Positions 38,727-51,984 of a stretch of DNA of 64,000 bases are shown here, piece after piece. Every line of letters begins with the position of its first letter. The first letter of the stretch is position 1. The DNA is from Chondrosia reniformis (taxonomy: Eukaryota > Porifera > Demospongiae > Chondrillida > Chondrillidae), in contig OX359192.1 in assembly GCA_947172415.1 (NCBI GenBank), forward strand, positions 3,784,501-3,848,500, read 5' to 3'. Made by a program: the position numbers and the translations under genes. The notes under the pieces were generated by a model. The model worked only from the letters and a program-made list of their open reading frames with translations. It was not told where the DNA came from and searched no databases.

Positions 38727-39669
38727 CTAAAAACCCGGTGGATAAAAGGAAATATTAGCTAAAACTGTGAGCGTGATAGAGGGCTAACAATGTAAGCCTA
38801 TATCAAAGCAAGGAACAAATAAAAACCACGATGAGTGCCATTGATTCTTCCCGTGAATCACGTAGACTAGTACACGTAAAGGTTGCATACAGAAGTAGCA
38901 TATTGATGATATTGTTACTCTAACTGATTCCACTTACCTCTTAAGACAAAAACGATCTGAAGAAAGAAGCCTTACGTGAAAAACACTTCGGAAAGAATGA
39001 CACGTTTTGTTATGCAATAATATTTACGAATATTTTAGGTGCAAGTTAAGCATTAACGATGCTACGTCATATATGACGATTGAATGACGTCAAAATTTTG
39101 TTTGCAATATTAGGCTGACTGTCACGTGATAATGTCTCCACTCGAACGAAAGAGACGAAATTTACAAGAAAATGACTATTAGACAATGGAGGATTCTTTA
39201 TTAAAGGATTTTTTGATTTCATTCTCTTCAAAAGGTAACAGCCTAAGAGTTCCATGTGTACTCCTGCAATATTCTCTTGTTTCGCTGAGATCTGAAGTGT
39301 TGAAGACCTGAGAGAAAGGTAAGAAAATACATTTTCACTTATTACTCGAAAACTAAAAGGAATTTAAATGGAGTATACACACAATCGTTTGATAATATTA
39401 TTGCGCATTGAATGGTGTCACTATTTACTCTATTTTTGTAATTTCCAATGTCTAATACGGCATTTTCGGAAATTAAGTAACTATCACTTACGGCCGAATA
39501 TCTCAGCCATTAAGCATGCAATCCAAGCGCTGATTTTACTAACGTATTAAGCGTGCATAGCGCTTCAATTCTACACAATTCGTTTAAATATAAAATAATT
39601 CTACATTAAAATAAAAGACAATTAAAAAAGTGTTAGTTAAATATTCTTCTACTTGATTTTCCGGAAATG
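38727..39669. other. Non-coding right part of the 7.3-kb element
   Basis: About 940 bp with no supported gene. It should contain the promoter of the minus-strand transposase-like gene. TTTTTAG directly before the ATG at 38726 looks like a splice acceptor, so a spliced leader exon may lie here. The sequence is AT-rich and has no tandem repeats like those at the other end. Confidence 0.5.
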
Positions 39670-39688
39670 CGGACATGTCCCACATGCG
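39670..39688 (-). repeat. Right terminal inverted repeat
   Basis: Inverted counterpart of 32353-32371, reading CGGACATGTCCCACATGCG on plus. It is followed by CA and then the satellite motif CCACTCACTTTTGAC. Confidence 0.85.
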
Positions 39689-40539
39689 CACCACTCACTT
39701 TTGACTCTACGTATATATGCAATATACAAGATATATAATATGCATATAAGGTATATACAATATATATTACATATTAGATATATAATTCATATATAAGATG
39801 TAAGCTTTTTTTTCTTTTTTCAGGTCCCAACCTGGTATTGAACCAGGGCATCCTCGTACCTTGTATCCAGACGATGTCATCCGTAACACCATCTGTCACA
39901 TGGGTTCCACAATATATGTTGTAAATGAAGTCCTATTCATATACCACTCACTTTTGACTCTACATATATATGCAATATATAAGATATATAATATGCATAT
40001 AAGGTATAGGATATATAATACATATATAAGATGTAAGCTTTTTTTTTTTTTCAGGACCCAACCTTGTATTGAACCAGGGCATCCTCGTACCTTGTATCCA
40101 GATGATGTCATCCGTAAAACGATCAGTCAGGTGGGTTCCACAATATATATTGTAAATGAAGTCCTATTTATATACCACTCACTTTTGACTCTACATATAT
40201 ATGCAATATATAAGATATATAATATGCATATAAAATATATACAATATATATTACATATAAGATATATAATACATATATAAGATGTATACTTTTTTTCTTT
40301 TTCTGGAACCAACCTGGTATTGAACCAGGGCATCCTCATACCTTATATCCAGACGATATCATCCGTAACACCATCGATAACGTCGGTCACCCAATATATG
40401 TTGTAAATGAAGTCCTATTTATATACCACTCACTTTTGACTCTACATATATATGCAATATATAAGATATATAATATGCATATAAGATCTATACAATATAT
40501 ATTACACAAAAGATATATTATACATTTATAAGATTAGTG

Positions 40540-40800
40540 CTTTTTGACTTTTTTCAGGATCAAACCTGGTATTGAAGCAGGGCATCCTCGAACCTTGTAT
40601 CCAGACGATGTTATCCGTAACACGATCCGTCACATGGGTTCCACAATATAAGTTGTAAATGAAGTCCTATTTATACACCACTCACTTTTGACTCTACGTA
40701 TATATGCAATATACAAGATATATAATATGCATATAAGGTATATACAATATATATTACATATAAGATATATAATTCATATATAAGATGTAAGCTTTTTTTT
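40540..40800. other. Empty-site paralogue of the 7.3-kb insertion
   Basis: The monomer here (GGATCAAACCTGGTATTGAA, GCAGGGCATCCTCGAACC, ACGATCCGTCACATGG, ATATAAGTTGTAAATG, then CCTATTTATACACCACTCAC) matches the left flank 32226-32352 and continues into the right flank 39689 onward without the insert. It preserves a single CA at 40676-40677. It therefore documents the pre-insertion sequence. Confidence 0.85.
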
Positions 40801-43800
40801 CTTTTTTCAGGTCCCAACCTGGTATTGAACCAGGGCATCCTCGTACCTTGTATCCAGACGATGTCATCCGTAACACCATCTGTCACGTGGGTTCCACAAT
40901 ATATGTTGTAAATGAAGTCCTATTCATATACCACTCACTTTTGACTCTACATATATATGCAATATATAAGATATATAATATGCATATAAGATATAAACAA
41001 TATATATTACATATAAGATATATAATACATATATATGCTGTATGCATTTTTTCTTTTTTTCTTTTTTCAGAAACCAACCTGGTAATGAAGCAGGGCATTC
41101 TCGTGCCTTGTATCAAGACGATGTCATCCGTAACACCATCGGTCAGGTGGGTCACACAATATAAGTTGTAAATGAAGTCCTCTTTATATACCACTCACTT
41201 TTGACTCTAAGTATATATGCAATATATATATATATATAATATGCATATAAGATATAAACAATATATATTACACATAAGATATATAATACATATATAAGAT
41301 GTATACTTTTTTCTTTTTTCAAGACCCAACCTGGTATTGACCCAGGGAATCCTCGTACCTTGTATCCAGACCATGTCATCTGTAACAACATCGGTCACGA
41401 AGGTTCCACAATATATGTAGTAAATGAAGTCCTATTTATATACCACTCACTTTTGACTCTACATATATATGCAATATATAAGATATATAATATGTATATA
41501 AGATATATACAATATTTAATACATAAAACATTTTTAAAACATATATAAGATGTAGGCTTTTCTTTCTTTTTTCAGGACCCAAGCTGGTATTGAACCAGGG
41601 CATCCTCGTACCTTGTATCCAGGTGATGTCTTACGTAACAACATCGGTCACGTGGGTCACCAATATATGTTGTAAATGAAGCCCTATTTTTATACCACCC
41701 ACTTTTGACTCTACATATATATGCAATATATAAGATATATAATACGCATATAAGATATATACAATATATATTACATATAAGATATTTAATTCATATATAA
41801 GATGTATCCTTTTTTCTTTTTTCAGGACCCAACCTGGTATTGAACCAGGGCATCCTCGTACCTTGTATCCAGACCATGTCATCCGTAACACCATTGGTCA
41901 CATGGGTTACACCATATATGTTGTAAATGAAGACCTCTTTATATACCACTCACTTTTGATTCTACATACATATGCAATATATAAGATATATAATAGGCAA
42001 ATAAGATATATACAATATATATTACATAATAAGATATATAATACATATATAAGATGTATATTTTTTCTTTTTTCGTGACCCAACCTGGTATTTAACCAGG
42101 GCATCCTCGTGTCCTGTATCCAGAAGATGTCATCCGTAACACCATCGGTCATGTGGGTTTGTTGTAAATGAAGTCCTATTTATATACCACTCACTTTTGA
42201 CTCTACATATATATGTAATATATAAGATATATAATATGCATATAAGATATATACAATATATATAACATATTAGATATTTATTACATATTTAAGATGTATG
42301 CTTTTTTCTTTTTTCAAAAACCAACCTGGAATTGAACCAGGGCATCCTCGTGTCCTGTATCCAGAAGATGTCATCCGTAACACCATCGGTCACTTGGGTT
42401 CCACAATATCTTTGGTAAATGAAGTCCTATTTATATCCCACTCACTTTTGACTCTACATTTATATGCTATATATAAGATATATAAAAGGCATATAATATA
42501 TATACAATATATATTACATATAAAATATATAATACATATATAAGATGTATACTTTTTTCTGTTTTCGGGACCCAACCTGATATTTAACCAGGGTATCCTC
42601 GTACCTTGTATCCTGTCGATGTCATCTGTAACACCATCTGTCACGTGGGTTCCACAATATATGTTGTAAATGAAGTCCTATTTATATACCACTCACTTTT
42701 GACTCTACATATATATGCAATATATAAGATATATAATACGCATATAAGATATATACAATATATATTACATATAAGATATTTAATAGATATATAAGATGTA
42801 TGCTTTTTTTCTTTTTTCAGTACCCAACCTGGTATTGAACCAGGGCATCCTCGTACCTTGTATCCAGACCATGTCATCCGTAACACCATTGGTCACATGG
42901 GTTTCACCATATATGTTGTAAATGAAGTCCTCTTTATATACCACTCACTTTTGATTCTACATACATATGCAATATATAAGATATATAATAGGCAAATAAG
43001 ATATATACAATATATATTACATAATAAGATATATAATACATATATAAGATGTATATTTTTTCTTTTTTCGTGACCCAACCTGGTATTTAACCAGGGCATC
43101 CTCGCACCTTGTATCCTGTCGATGTCATCCATAACACCATAGGTCATGTGGGTTTGTTGTAAATGTAGTCCTATTTATATACCACTCACTTTTGACTCTA
43201 CATATATATGTAATATATAAGATATATAATATGCATATAAGATATATACAATATATATAACATATAAGATATTTAATACATATTTAAGATGTATGCTTTT
43301 TTCTTTTTTCAGGAACCAACCTGGAATTGAACCAGGGCATCTTCGTGTCCTGTATCCAGAAGATGTCATCCGTAACACCATCGGTCACTTGGGTTCCACA
43401 ATATCTTTGGTAAATGAAGTCCTATTTATATCCCACTCACTTTTGACTCTACATTTATATGCTATATATAAGATATATAAAAGGCATATAATATATATAC
43501 AATATATATTACATATAAAATATATAATACATATATAAGATGTATACTTTTTTCTGTTTTCAGGACCCAACCTGATATTTAACCAGGGTATCCTCGTACC
43601 TTGTATCCTGTCGATGTCATCTGTAACACCATCTGTCACGTGGGTTCCACAATATATGTTGTAAATGAAGTCCTATTTATATACCACTCACTTTTGACTC
43701 TACATATATATGCAATATATAAGATATATAATACGCATATAAGATATATACAATATATATTACATATAAGATATTTAATAGATATATAAGATGTATGCTT

Positions 43801-46160
43801 TTTTTCTTTTTTCAGTACCCAACCTGGTATTGAACCAGGGCATCCTCGTACCTTGTATCCAGACCATGTCATCCGTAACACCATTGGTCACATGGGTTTC
43901 ACCATATATGTTGTAAATGAAGTCCTCTTTATATACCACTCACTTTTGATTCTACATACATATGCAATATATAAGATATATAATAGGCAAATAAGATATA
44001 TACAATATATATTACATAATAAGATATATAATACATATATAAGATGTATATTTTTTCTTTTTTCGTGACCCAACCTGGTATTTAACCAGGGCATCCTCGC
44101 ACCTTGTATCCTGTCGATGTCATCCATAACACCATAGGTCATGTGGGTTTGTTGTAAATGTAGTCCTATTTATATACCACTCACTTTTGACTCTACATAT
44201 ATATGCAATATATAAGATATATAATATGCATATAAGATATATACAATATATATAACATATAAGATATTTAATACATATTTAAGATGTATGCTTTTTTCTT
44301 TTTTCAGGAACCAACCTGGAATTGAACCAGGGCATCCTCGTGACCTGTATCCAGAAGATGTCATCCGTAACACCATCGGTCACTTGGGTTCCACAATATC
44401 TTTGGTAAATGAAGTCCTATTTATATCCCACTCACTTTTGACTCTACATTTATATGCTATATATAAGATATATAAAAGGCATATAATATATATACAATAT
44501 ATATTACATATAAAATATATAATACATATATAAGATGTATACTTTTTTCTTTTTTCGGGACCCAACCTGATATTTAACCAGGGTATCCTCGTACCTTGTA
44601 TCCTGTCGATGTCATCTGTAACACCATCTGTCACGTGGGTTCCACAATATATGTTGTAAATGAAGTCCTATTTATATACCACTCACTTTTGACTCTACGT
44701 ATATATGCAATTTATAAGATATATAATATGCATATAAGGTATATACAATATATATTACATATAAGATATATAATTCATATATAAGATGTAAGCTTTTTTT
44801 TCTTTTTTCAGGTCCCAACCTGGTATTGAACCAGGGCATCCTCGTACCTTGTATCCAGACGATGTCATCCGTAACACCATCTGTCACGTGGGTTCCACAA
44901 TATATGTTGTAAATGAAGTCCTATTCATATACCACTCACTTTTGACTCTACATATATATGCAATATATAAGATATATAATATGCATATAAGATATAAACA
45001 ATATATATTACATATAAGATATATAATACATATATATGCTGTATGCATTTTTTCTTTTTTCTTTTTTCAGAAACCAACCTGGTAATGAAGCAGGGCATTC
45101 TCGTGCCTTGTATCAAGACGATGTCATCCGTAACACCATCGGTCAGGTGGGTCACACAATATAAGTTGTAAATGAAGTCCTCTTTATATACCACTCACTT
45201 TTGACTCTAAGTATATATGCAATATATATATATATATAATATGCATATAAGATATAAACAATATATATTACACATAAGATATATAATACATATATAAGAT
45301 GTATACTTTTTTCTTTTTTCAAGACCCAACCTGGTATTGACCCAGGGAATCCTCGTACCTTGTATCCAGACGATGTCATCTGTAACAACATCGGTCACGA
45401 AGGTTCCACAATATATGTAGTAAATGAAGTCCTATTTATATACCACTCACTTTTGACTCTACATATATATGCAATATATAAGATATATAATATGTATATA
45501 AGATATATACAATATTTAATACATAAAACATTTTTAAAACATATATAAGATGTAGGCTTTTCTTTCTTTTTTCAGGACCCAAGCTGGTATTGAACCAGGG
45601 CATCCTCGTACCTTGTATCCAGGTGATGTCTTACGTAACAACATCGGTCACGTGGGTCACCAATATATGTTGTAAATGAAGCCCTATTTTTATACCACCC
45701 ACTTTTGACTCTACATATATATGCAATATATAAGATATATAATACGCATATAAGATATATACAATATATATTACATATAAGATATTTAATTCATATATAA
45801 GATGTATCCTTTTTTCTTTTTTCAGGACCCAACCTGGTATTGAACCAGGGCATCCTCGTACCTTGTATCCAGACCATGTCATCCGTAACACCATTGGTCA
45901 CATGGGTTACACCATATATGTTGTAAATGAAGACCTCTTTATATACCACTCACTTTTGATTCTACATACATATGCAATATATAAGATATATAATAGGCAA
46001 ATAAGATATATACAATATATATTACATAATAAGATATATAATACATATATAAGATGTATATTTTTTCTTTTTTCGTGACCCAACCTGGTATTTAACCAGG
46101 GCATCCTCGTGTCCTGTATCCAGAAGATGTCATCCGTAACACCATCGGTCATGTGGGTTT
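40690..46160. repeat. Higher-order repeats: 4000-bp offset block and three 995-bp blocks
   Basis: The segment of about 40690-42160 recurs at about 44690-46160 with an offset of 4000-4001 bp. Between them a four-monomer block of 995 bp is repeated, with landmarks at 42298, 43293 and 44288, and 42606, 43601 and 44596. Differences are few, such as CCTCGTGTCC versus CTTCGTGTCC versus CCTCGTGACC. Confidence 0.9.
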
Positions 46161-46882
46161 GTTGTAAATGAAGTCCTATTTATATACCACTCACTTTTGA
46201 CTCTACATATATATGCAATATATAAGATATATAATACGCATATAAGATATATACAATATATATTACATATAAGATATTTAATAGATATATAAGATGTATG
46301 CTTTTTTTCTTTTTTCAGTACCCAACCTGGTATTGAACCAGGGCATCCTCGTACCTTGTATCCAGACCATGTCATCCGTAACACCATTGGTCACATGGGT
46401 TTCACCATATATGTTGTAAATGAAGACCTCTTTATATACCACTCACTTTTGATTCTACATACATATGCAATATATAAGATATATAATAGGCAAATAAGAT
46501 ATATACAATATATATTACATAATAAGATATATAATACATATATAAGATGTATATTTTTTCTTTTTTCGTGACCCAACCTGGTATTTAACCAGGGCATCCT
46601 CGCACCTTGTATCCTGTCGATGTCATCCATAACACCATAGGTCATGTGGGTTTGTTGTAAATGTAGTCCTATTTATATACCACTCACTTTTGACTCTACA
46701 TATATATGCAATATATAAGATATATAATATGCATATAAGATATATACAATATATATAACATATAAGATATTTAATACATATTTAAGATGTATGCTTTTTT
46801 CTTTTTTCAGGAACCAACCTGGAATTTAACCAGGGCATCCTCGTGTCCTGTATCCAGAAGATGTCATCCGTAACACCATCGG

Positions 46883-47890
46883 TCACTTGGGTTCCACAAT
46901 ATCTTTGGTAAATGAAGTCCTATTTATATCCCACTCACTTTTGACTCTACATTTATATGCTATATATAAGATATATAATAGGCATATAATATATATACAA
47001 TATATATTACATATAAAATATATAATACATATATAAGATGTATACTTTTTTCTTTTTTCGGGACCCAACCTGATATTTAACCAGGGTATCCTCGTACCTT
47101 GTATCCTGTCGATGTCATCTGTAACACCATCTGTCACGTGGGTTCCACAATATATGTTGTAAATGAAGTCCTATTTATATACCACTCACTTTTGACTCTA
47201 CATATATATGCAATATATAAGATATATAATATGCATATAAGATATATAAAATATATATTACATATAAGATATTTAATAGATATATAAGATGTATGCTTTT
47301 TTTCTTTTTTCAGTACCCAACCTGGTATTGAAGCAGGGAATCCTCGTACCTTGTATCCAGACAATGTCATCCGTAACACCATCGGTCACTTGGGTTCCAC
47401 AATATCTTTGGTAAATGAAGTCCTATTTATATCCCACTCACTTTTGACTCTACATTTATATGCTATATATAAGATATATAATAGGCATATAATATATATA
47501 CAATATATATTACATATAAAATATATAATACATATATAAGATGTATACTTTTTTCTTTTTTCGGGACCCAACCTGATATTTAACCAGGGTATCCTCGTAC
47601 CTTGTATCCTGTCGATGTCATCTGTAACACCATCTGTCACGTGGGTTCCACAATATATGTTGTAAATGAAGTCCTATTTATATACCACTCACTTTTGACT
47701 CTACATATATATGCAATATATAAGATATATAATATGCATATAAGATATATAAAATATATATTACATATAAGATATTTAATAGATATATAAGATGTATGCT
47801 TTTTTTCTTTTTTCAGTACCCAACCTGGTATTGAAGCAGGGAATCCTCGTACCTTGTATCCAGACAATGTCATCCGTAACACCCTCGGTC
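46883..47890. repeat. Two tandem two-monomer blocks (period 503 bp)
   Basis: Landmarks at 46883, 47099 and 47134 recur at 47386, 47602 and 47637. These dimers use the same two subfamilies as the 995-bp blocks, so the larger blocks may have grown from such dimers. Confidence 0.85.
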
Positions 47891-48879
47891 ACGTGGGTTC
47901 CACAATATATGTTGTAAATGAAATCCTATTTATATACCATTCACTTTTAATTATACATTTATATGTAATATATAAGATATATAATAGGCATATAAAATAT
48001 ATACAATATGTATTACATATTAAATATATAATACATATATAAGATGTATGTTTTTTTCTTTTTTCAGGATCCAACCTGGTCTTGAACCAGGGCATCCTCC
48101 TACCTTGTATCCAGACGATATCATCCGTAACACCATCGGTCACGTGGGTTCCACAATATATGTTGTAAATGTAGTCCTATTTATATACCACTCACTTTCG
48201 ACTCTACATATATATGTTAATTATAAGGTATATAATATGCATATAAGATATATATAATATATACTACATGTAAGATATATAATAAAAATATTAGATGTAT
48301 GCTTTTTTCTTTTTTCAGGACCCAACCTGGTATGGAACCAGGGCATCCTCGAACCTTGTATCCAGACCTTGTCATCCGTAACACATTCGAGCACGTGGGT
48401 TCCACAATGTATGTTGTAAATGAAGTCCTATTTATATACCACTCTCTTTTGACTCTACATATATGTGAAATATATAAGATATAATATAGGCATAAAAGAT
48501 ATGTACAATATATATTACATATAAGATATATAATACATATATAAGATGTATGCTTTTTTTCTATTTTCGGGACCCAACCTGGTATTGAACCAGGGTATCC
48601 TCGTACCTTGTATCCAGACAATATCATCTGTAACACCATCGGTCACGTGGGTTCCACAATTTATGTTGTAAATGAAGTCCTATTTATATACCACTCACTT
48701 TTGACTCTACATATATATGCAATATATAAGATATATAATATGCATATAAGATATATAGAATATATGTTACATATAAGATATAGCACTTTGAAGATCTCTG
48801 TGTGGCTAGGTGTATTCATGCTTCAGAATCTTGAACTGCACTAGCCAAGGGATTGGGACAGATGTCGCTTGTCAATGAT

Positions 48880-48921
48880 TACCAAACGTTTCTACCCAAT
48901 CTCGGGTCTTCATCAGTGGTA
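48880..48921 (-). ncRNA. Hammerhead-like motif, left arm (probably weakened)
   Basis: Minus strand: stem I TACCA, core CTGATGA, an extra A, stem II GACCC, loop GAGATT, GGGTA, GAA, short stem III AC/GT, cleavage-site T, stem I TGGTA. The last stem II base is A instead of C, so the closing pair is lost compared with the right arm. Confidence 0.55.
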
Positions 48922-49526
48922 GTAAGATTACAGGGCATGGTGACTTATATATTGGTAGGGGGAGGGGCAGGTGAGATGGCTTTGGGCGGGAAAATAATGG
49001 GCGGGAAGCTGGGAGTGTGGGTGGTCACGTGAGGTATATTTTATGCAGTATGATAAAACAAACAGTGCAGTAAGTAAGGAATAAAGAGTGAGTGGACACC
49101 TGGCACAGTCGGCAGTGGCAGAGCATGCTGCACAGGAGTCGCACGACATTGACTGGGGGGGTGCCACAGTGATGGATGTTCAGCAGCAATATCACTAGAG
49201 ATGCCTGCTGGAATCGTGGCACATCCGATCTGAATTGAACACAATGAATAGAGATGAAGGCAACCTCCCCCCGGTTTATGACCTCCTCGTCCGCCAGCCT
49301 CAATCCTCAGACTAGTCAAGCCCCACCCACCCCTTGACCCATCCAGTTACACACTTTCACTATTTATTCCTTACTTACTGCACTGTTTGTTTTATCATAA
49401 TGCATAAAATATACCTCACGTGACCACCCACACTCCCAGTTTCCCGCCCATTATTTTCCCGCCCACAGCCATCTCACCTGTCCCTCCCCCTACCAATATA
49501 TAAGTCTCCATGCCCTGTAATCTTAC

Positions 49527-49568
49527 TACCACTGATGAAGACCCGAAATTGGGTCGAAACGTTTGGTA
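49527..49568 (+). ncRNA. Hammerhead-like ribozyme motif, right arm
   Basis: Stem I TACCA (49527-49531) pairs with TGGTA (49564-49568). Core CTGATGA spans 49532-49538. Stem II is GACCC (49540-49544) with GGGTC (49551-49555) and loop GAAATT. GAA spans 49556-49558. Stem III is reduced to AC/GT, and T at 49563 would be the residue before cleavage. Minimal stem III is a known feature of type I hammerheads in Penelope-like elements. One extra A between the core and stem II departs from consensus and could lower activity. Confidence 0.65.
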
Positions 49569-49628
49569 ATCATTGACAAGCGACATCTGTCCCAATCCCT
49601 TGGCTAGTGCAGATCCAGATTCTGAAGC

Positions 49629-51984
49629 ATATAAGATATATAATACATATATAAGATGTATGCTCTTTTTTCTTTTTCAGGACCCAAACTGGTATAGAAC
49701 CAGGGCATCCTCGTACCTTTTTTCCAGACGATGTCATCCGTAACACTATCGGTCAAGTGGGTCACTCAATATATGTTGTAAATGAAGTCCTATTTATATA
49801 CCACTGACTTTTGACTCTACATATATATGCAATATACAAGATATATAATATGCATATAAGATATATACAATATATATTATATATAGGATATATTAGACAT
49901 ATATAAGATGTATGCTTTTTTCTTTTTTCAGGATCCAACCTGGTATTGAACCAGGGCATCCTCATACCTTGTATCCAGATGATGTCATACGTACCACCAT
50001 CGGTCACGTGGGTCACCAATATATGTTGTAAATGAAGTCCTATTTATATACCACTCACTTTTGACTCTACATATATATGCAATATATAAGATATATAATA
50101 TGCATATAAGATATATACAATATATATTACATATAAGATATATAATACATATATATGTTGTATGCATTTTTTTCTTTTTTCAGAACCCAACCTGGTATTG
50201 AACCAGGGCATCCTCGTACCTTGTATCCTGTCGATGTCATCCGTAACACCATCGGTCAGGTGGGTTCCACAATATATGTTGTAAATGAAGTCCTATTTAT
50301 ATACCACTCACTTTTGACTACCTCTAAATGCATTATATAAGATATATAATATGCATATAATATAAACAATATATATTTCATATAAGATATATAATACATA
50401 TATAAGATATATGCTTTTTTCTTTTTTATCTTTTATCAGGACCCAACCTGGTATTGAATCAGGGAATCATTGTACCTTGTATCCAGACGATGTCATCCGT
50501 ATTACCATTGGTCACGTCAGTCACCCATTATATGTTGTAAATGAAGTCCTATTTATATACCACTCACTTTTGACTCGACATATATATGTAATATATATAT
50601 ATATATATAATATGCATATAAGATATAAACAATATACATTACATATAAGATATATAATACATATATAAGATGTATGCTTTTTACTTTTTCAGGACCCAAC
50701 CTGGTATTGAACCGGGGCATCCTCATACCTTGTATCCAGACGATGTCATCCGTAACACCATCGATAACGTCGGTCACCCAATATATGTTGTAAATGAAGT
50801 CCTATTTATATACCACTCACTTTTGACTCTACATTTATATGCTACATATAAGAATTATAATAGGCATATAATATATATACATTATATATTACAAATAAAA
50901 TATATTATGCATATATAAGATGTATACTTTTTTCTATTTTTAGGAACCCAACCTGATATTTAACCAGGACATCCTCATACCTTGTATCCTGTCGATGTCA
51001 TCCGTGACACCATCGGTCACACAGGTTCCACAATAAATGTTGTAAATGAAATCCTATTTATATACCAATCACTTTAGACTCTAGATTTATATGCAATATA
51101 TAAGATATATAATAGGCATATAAAATATATACAATATATATTACATATAAAATATATAATTCATATATAAGATGTATTCTTTTTCTTCTTTCGGGACCCA
51201 ACCTGGTATTGAACCAGGGCACCCTCGTACCTTTTATCCAGACGATGTCATCCGTAACACCATCGGTCATGTCTGTCACCCAATATATGTAGTAAATGAA
51301 GTCCTATTTATATACCACTCACTTTTGACTGTACATATATATGCATTATATAAGATATATAAATATGCATATAAGATATATTCAATATATATTACATATA
51401 AGATTTAAATACATATATAAGATGTGTGCTTTTTTTCTATTTTCAGGACCCACATTGGTATTGAACAAGGGCATCCTAATACCTTGTATTCAGACGATGT
51501 CATCCGTAACACCATCGATAACGTCGGTCACCAAATATATGTTGTAAATGAAGTCCTATTTATATACCACTCACTTTTGACTCTACATATATAAGCAATA
51601 TATAAGATATATAATATGCATATAATATCTAAACAATATATATTACACAAAAGATATATTATACATATATAAGATTAATGCTTTTTTCTTTTTCAGGACA
51701 AAACCTGGTATTGAACCAGGGCATCCTCGTACCTTGTATCCAGACGATGTCATCCGTAACACCATCGGTCACGTCTATCACCCAATATATTGTGTAAATG
51801 AAGTCCTATTTATATACCACTCACTTTTGACTCTACATATATATGCAATATATAAGATATATAATACATATAATATGCATATAAGATATATACAATATAT
51901 ATTACATATAAGATATGTAATACATTTACAAGATGTAAGATGATTTTCTTTTTTCAGGACCCAACCTGGTATTGAACCAGGGCA
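49629..51984 (-). repeat. Satellite array, about 9 monomers, minus orientation
   Basis: Resumes the satellite after the inverted-arm element with ATATAAGATATATAATAC. It ends at about 51984, where GAACCAGGGCATT runs directly into the AT-rich part of an oppositely oriented monomer. Confidence 0.93.

Larger units (their letters stand above)
32353..39688 (-). mobile_element. 7336-bp DNA transposon with terminal inverted repeats, 2-bp CA target duplication and a transposase-like gene
   Basis: The left end CGCATGTGGAACATGTCCG and the reverse complement of the right end CGCATGTGGGACATGTCCG match at 18 of 19 positions. Imperfect similarity continues inward (TTCCG motifs). CA lies just outside each end (32351-32352 and 39689-39690). 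The flanks TATTTATACA and CACCACTCACTTTTG join exactly into uninterrupted satellite as seen at 40671-40690. Inside are two minus-strand genes: a long transposase-like gene (35176-38726) and a small CCCH zinc-finger gene (33403-33729), with several minisatellites between and beside them. The superfamily is not assigned; a 2-bp duplication with this protein type is not one I can name. The boundaries are seen directly; mobility is inferred. Confidence 0.85.
39691..48781 (-). repeat. Satellite array, about 36 monomers, minus orientation
   Basis: Same monomer and polarity as 9346-32350, resuming exactly where the 7.3-kb element ends. This section is dominated by nested higher-order repeats. Subfamilies include AGACCATGTCATCC, CCTGTCGATGTCATC and AGAAGATGTCATCC forms. 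It ends near 48781, where TATAAGATATAG meets CACTTTGAAGATC. Confidence 0.95.
48782..49628. mobile_element. Hammerhead-bearing inverted-arm element inserted in the satellite
   Basis: Two arms of about 275 bp (about 48819-49092 and 49350-49628) are reverse complements with scattered mismatches. Shared landmarks include GCTTCAGAATCT, CCAAGGGATTGGGACAGATG, TATATTGGTAGGGGGAGGGG and GTGAGGTATATTTTATGC. The roughly 255-bp GC-richer centre is unique, with no recognisable protein. Each arm holds a hammerhead-like motif about 33 nt downstream of TATATAAGTC. Hammerhead motifs are known in Penelope-like retroelements and animal retrozymes, so this may be a rearranged terminal repeat of such an element. 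No reverse transcriptase is present here. Confidence 0.75.

Noticed and set aside
49025-49319. 92-codon minus-strand open frames in the centre of the inverted-arm element
   Set aside because: Two overlapping frames of equal length in GC-richer DNA, no motif, partly inside the repeated arm.
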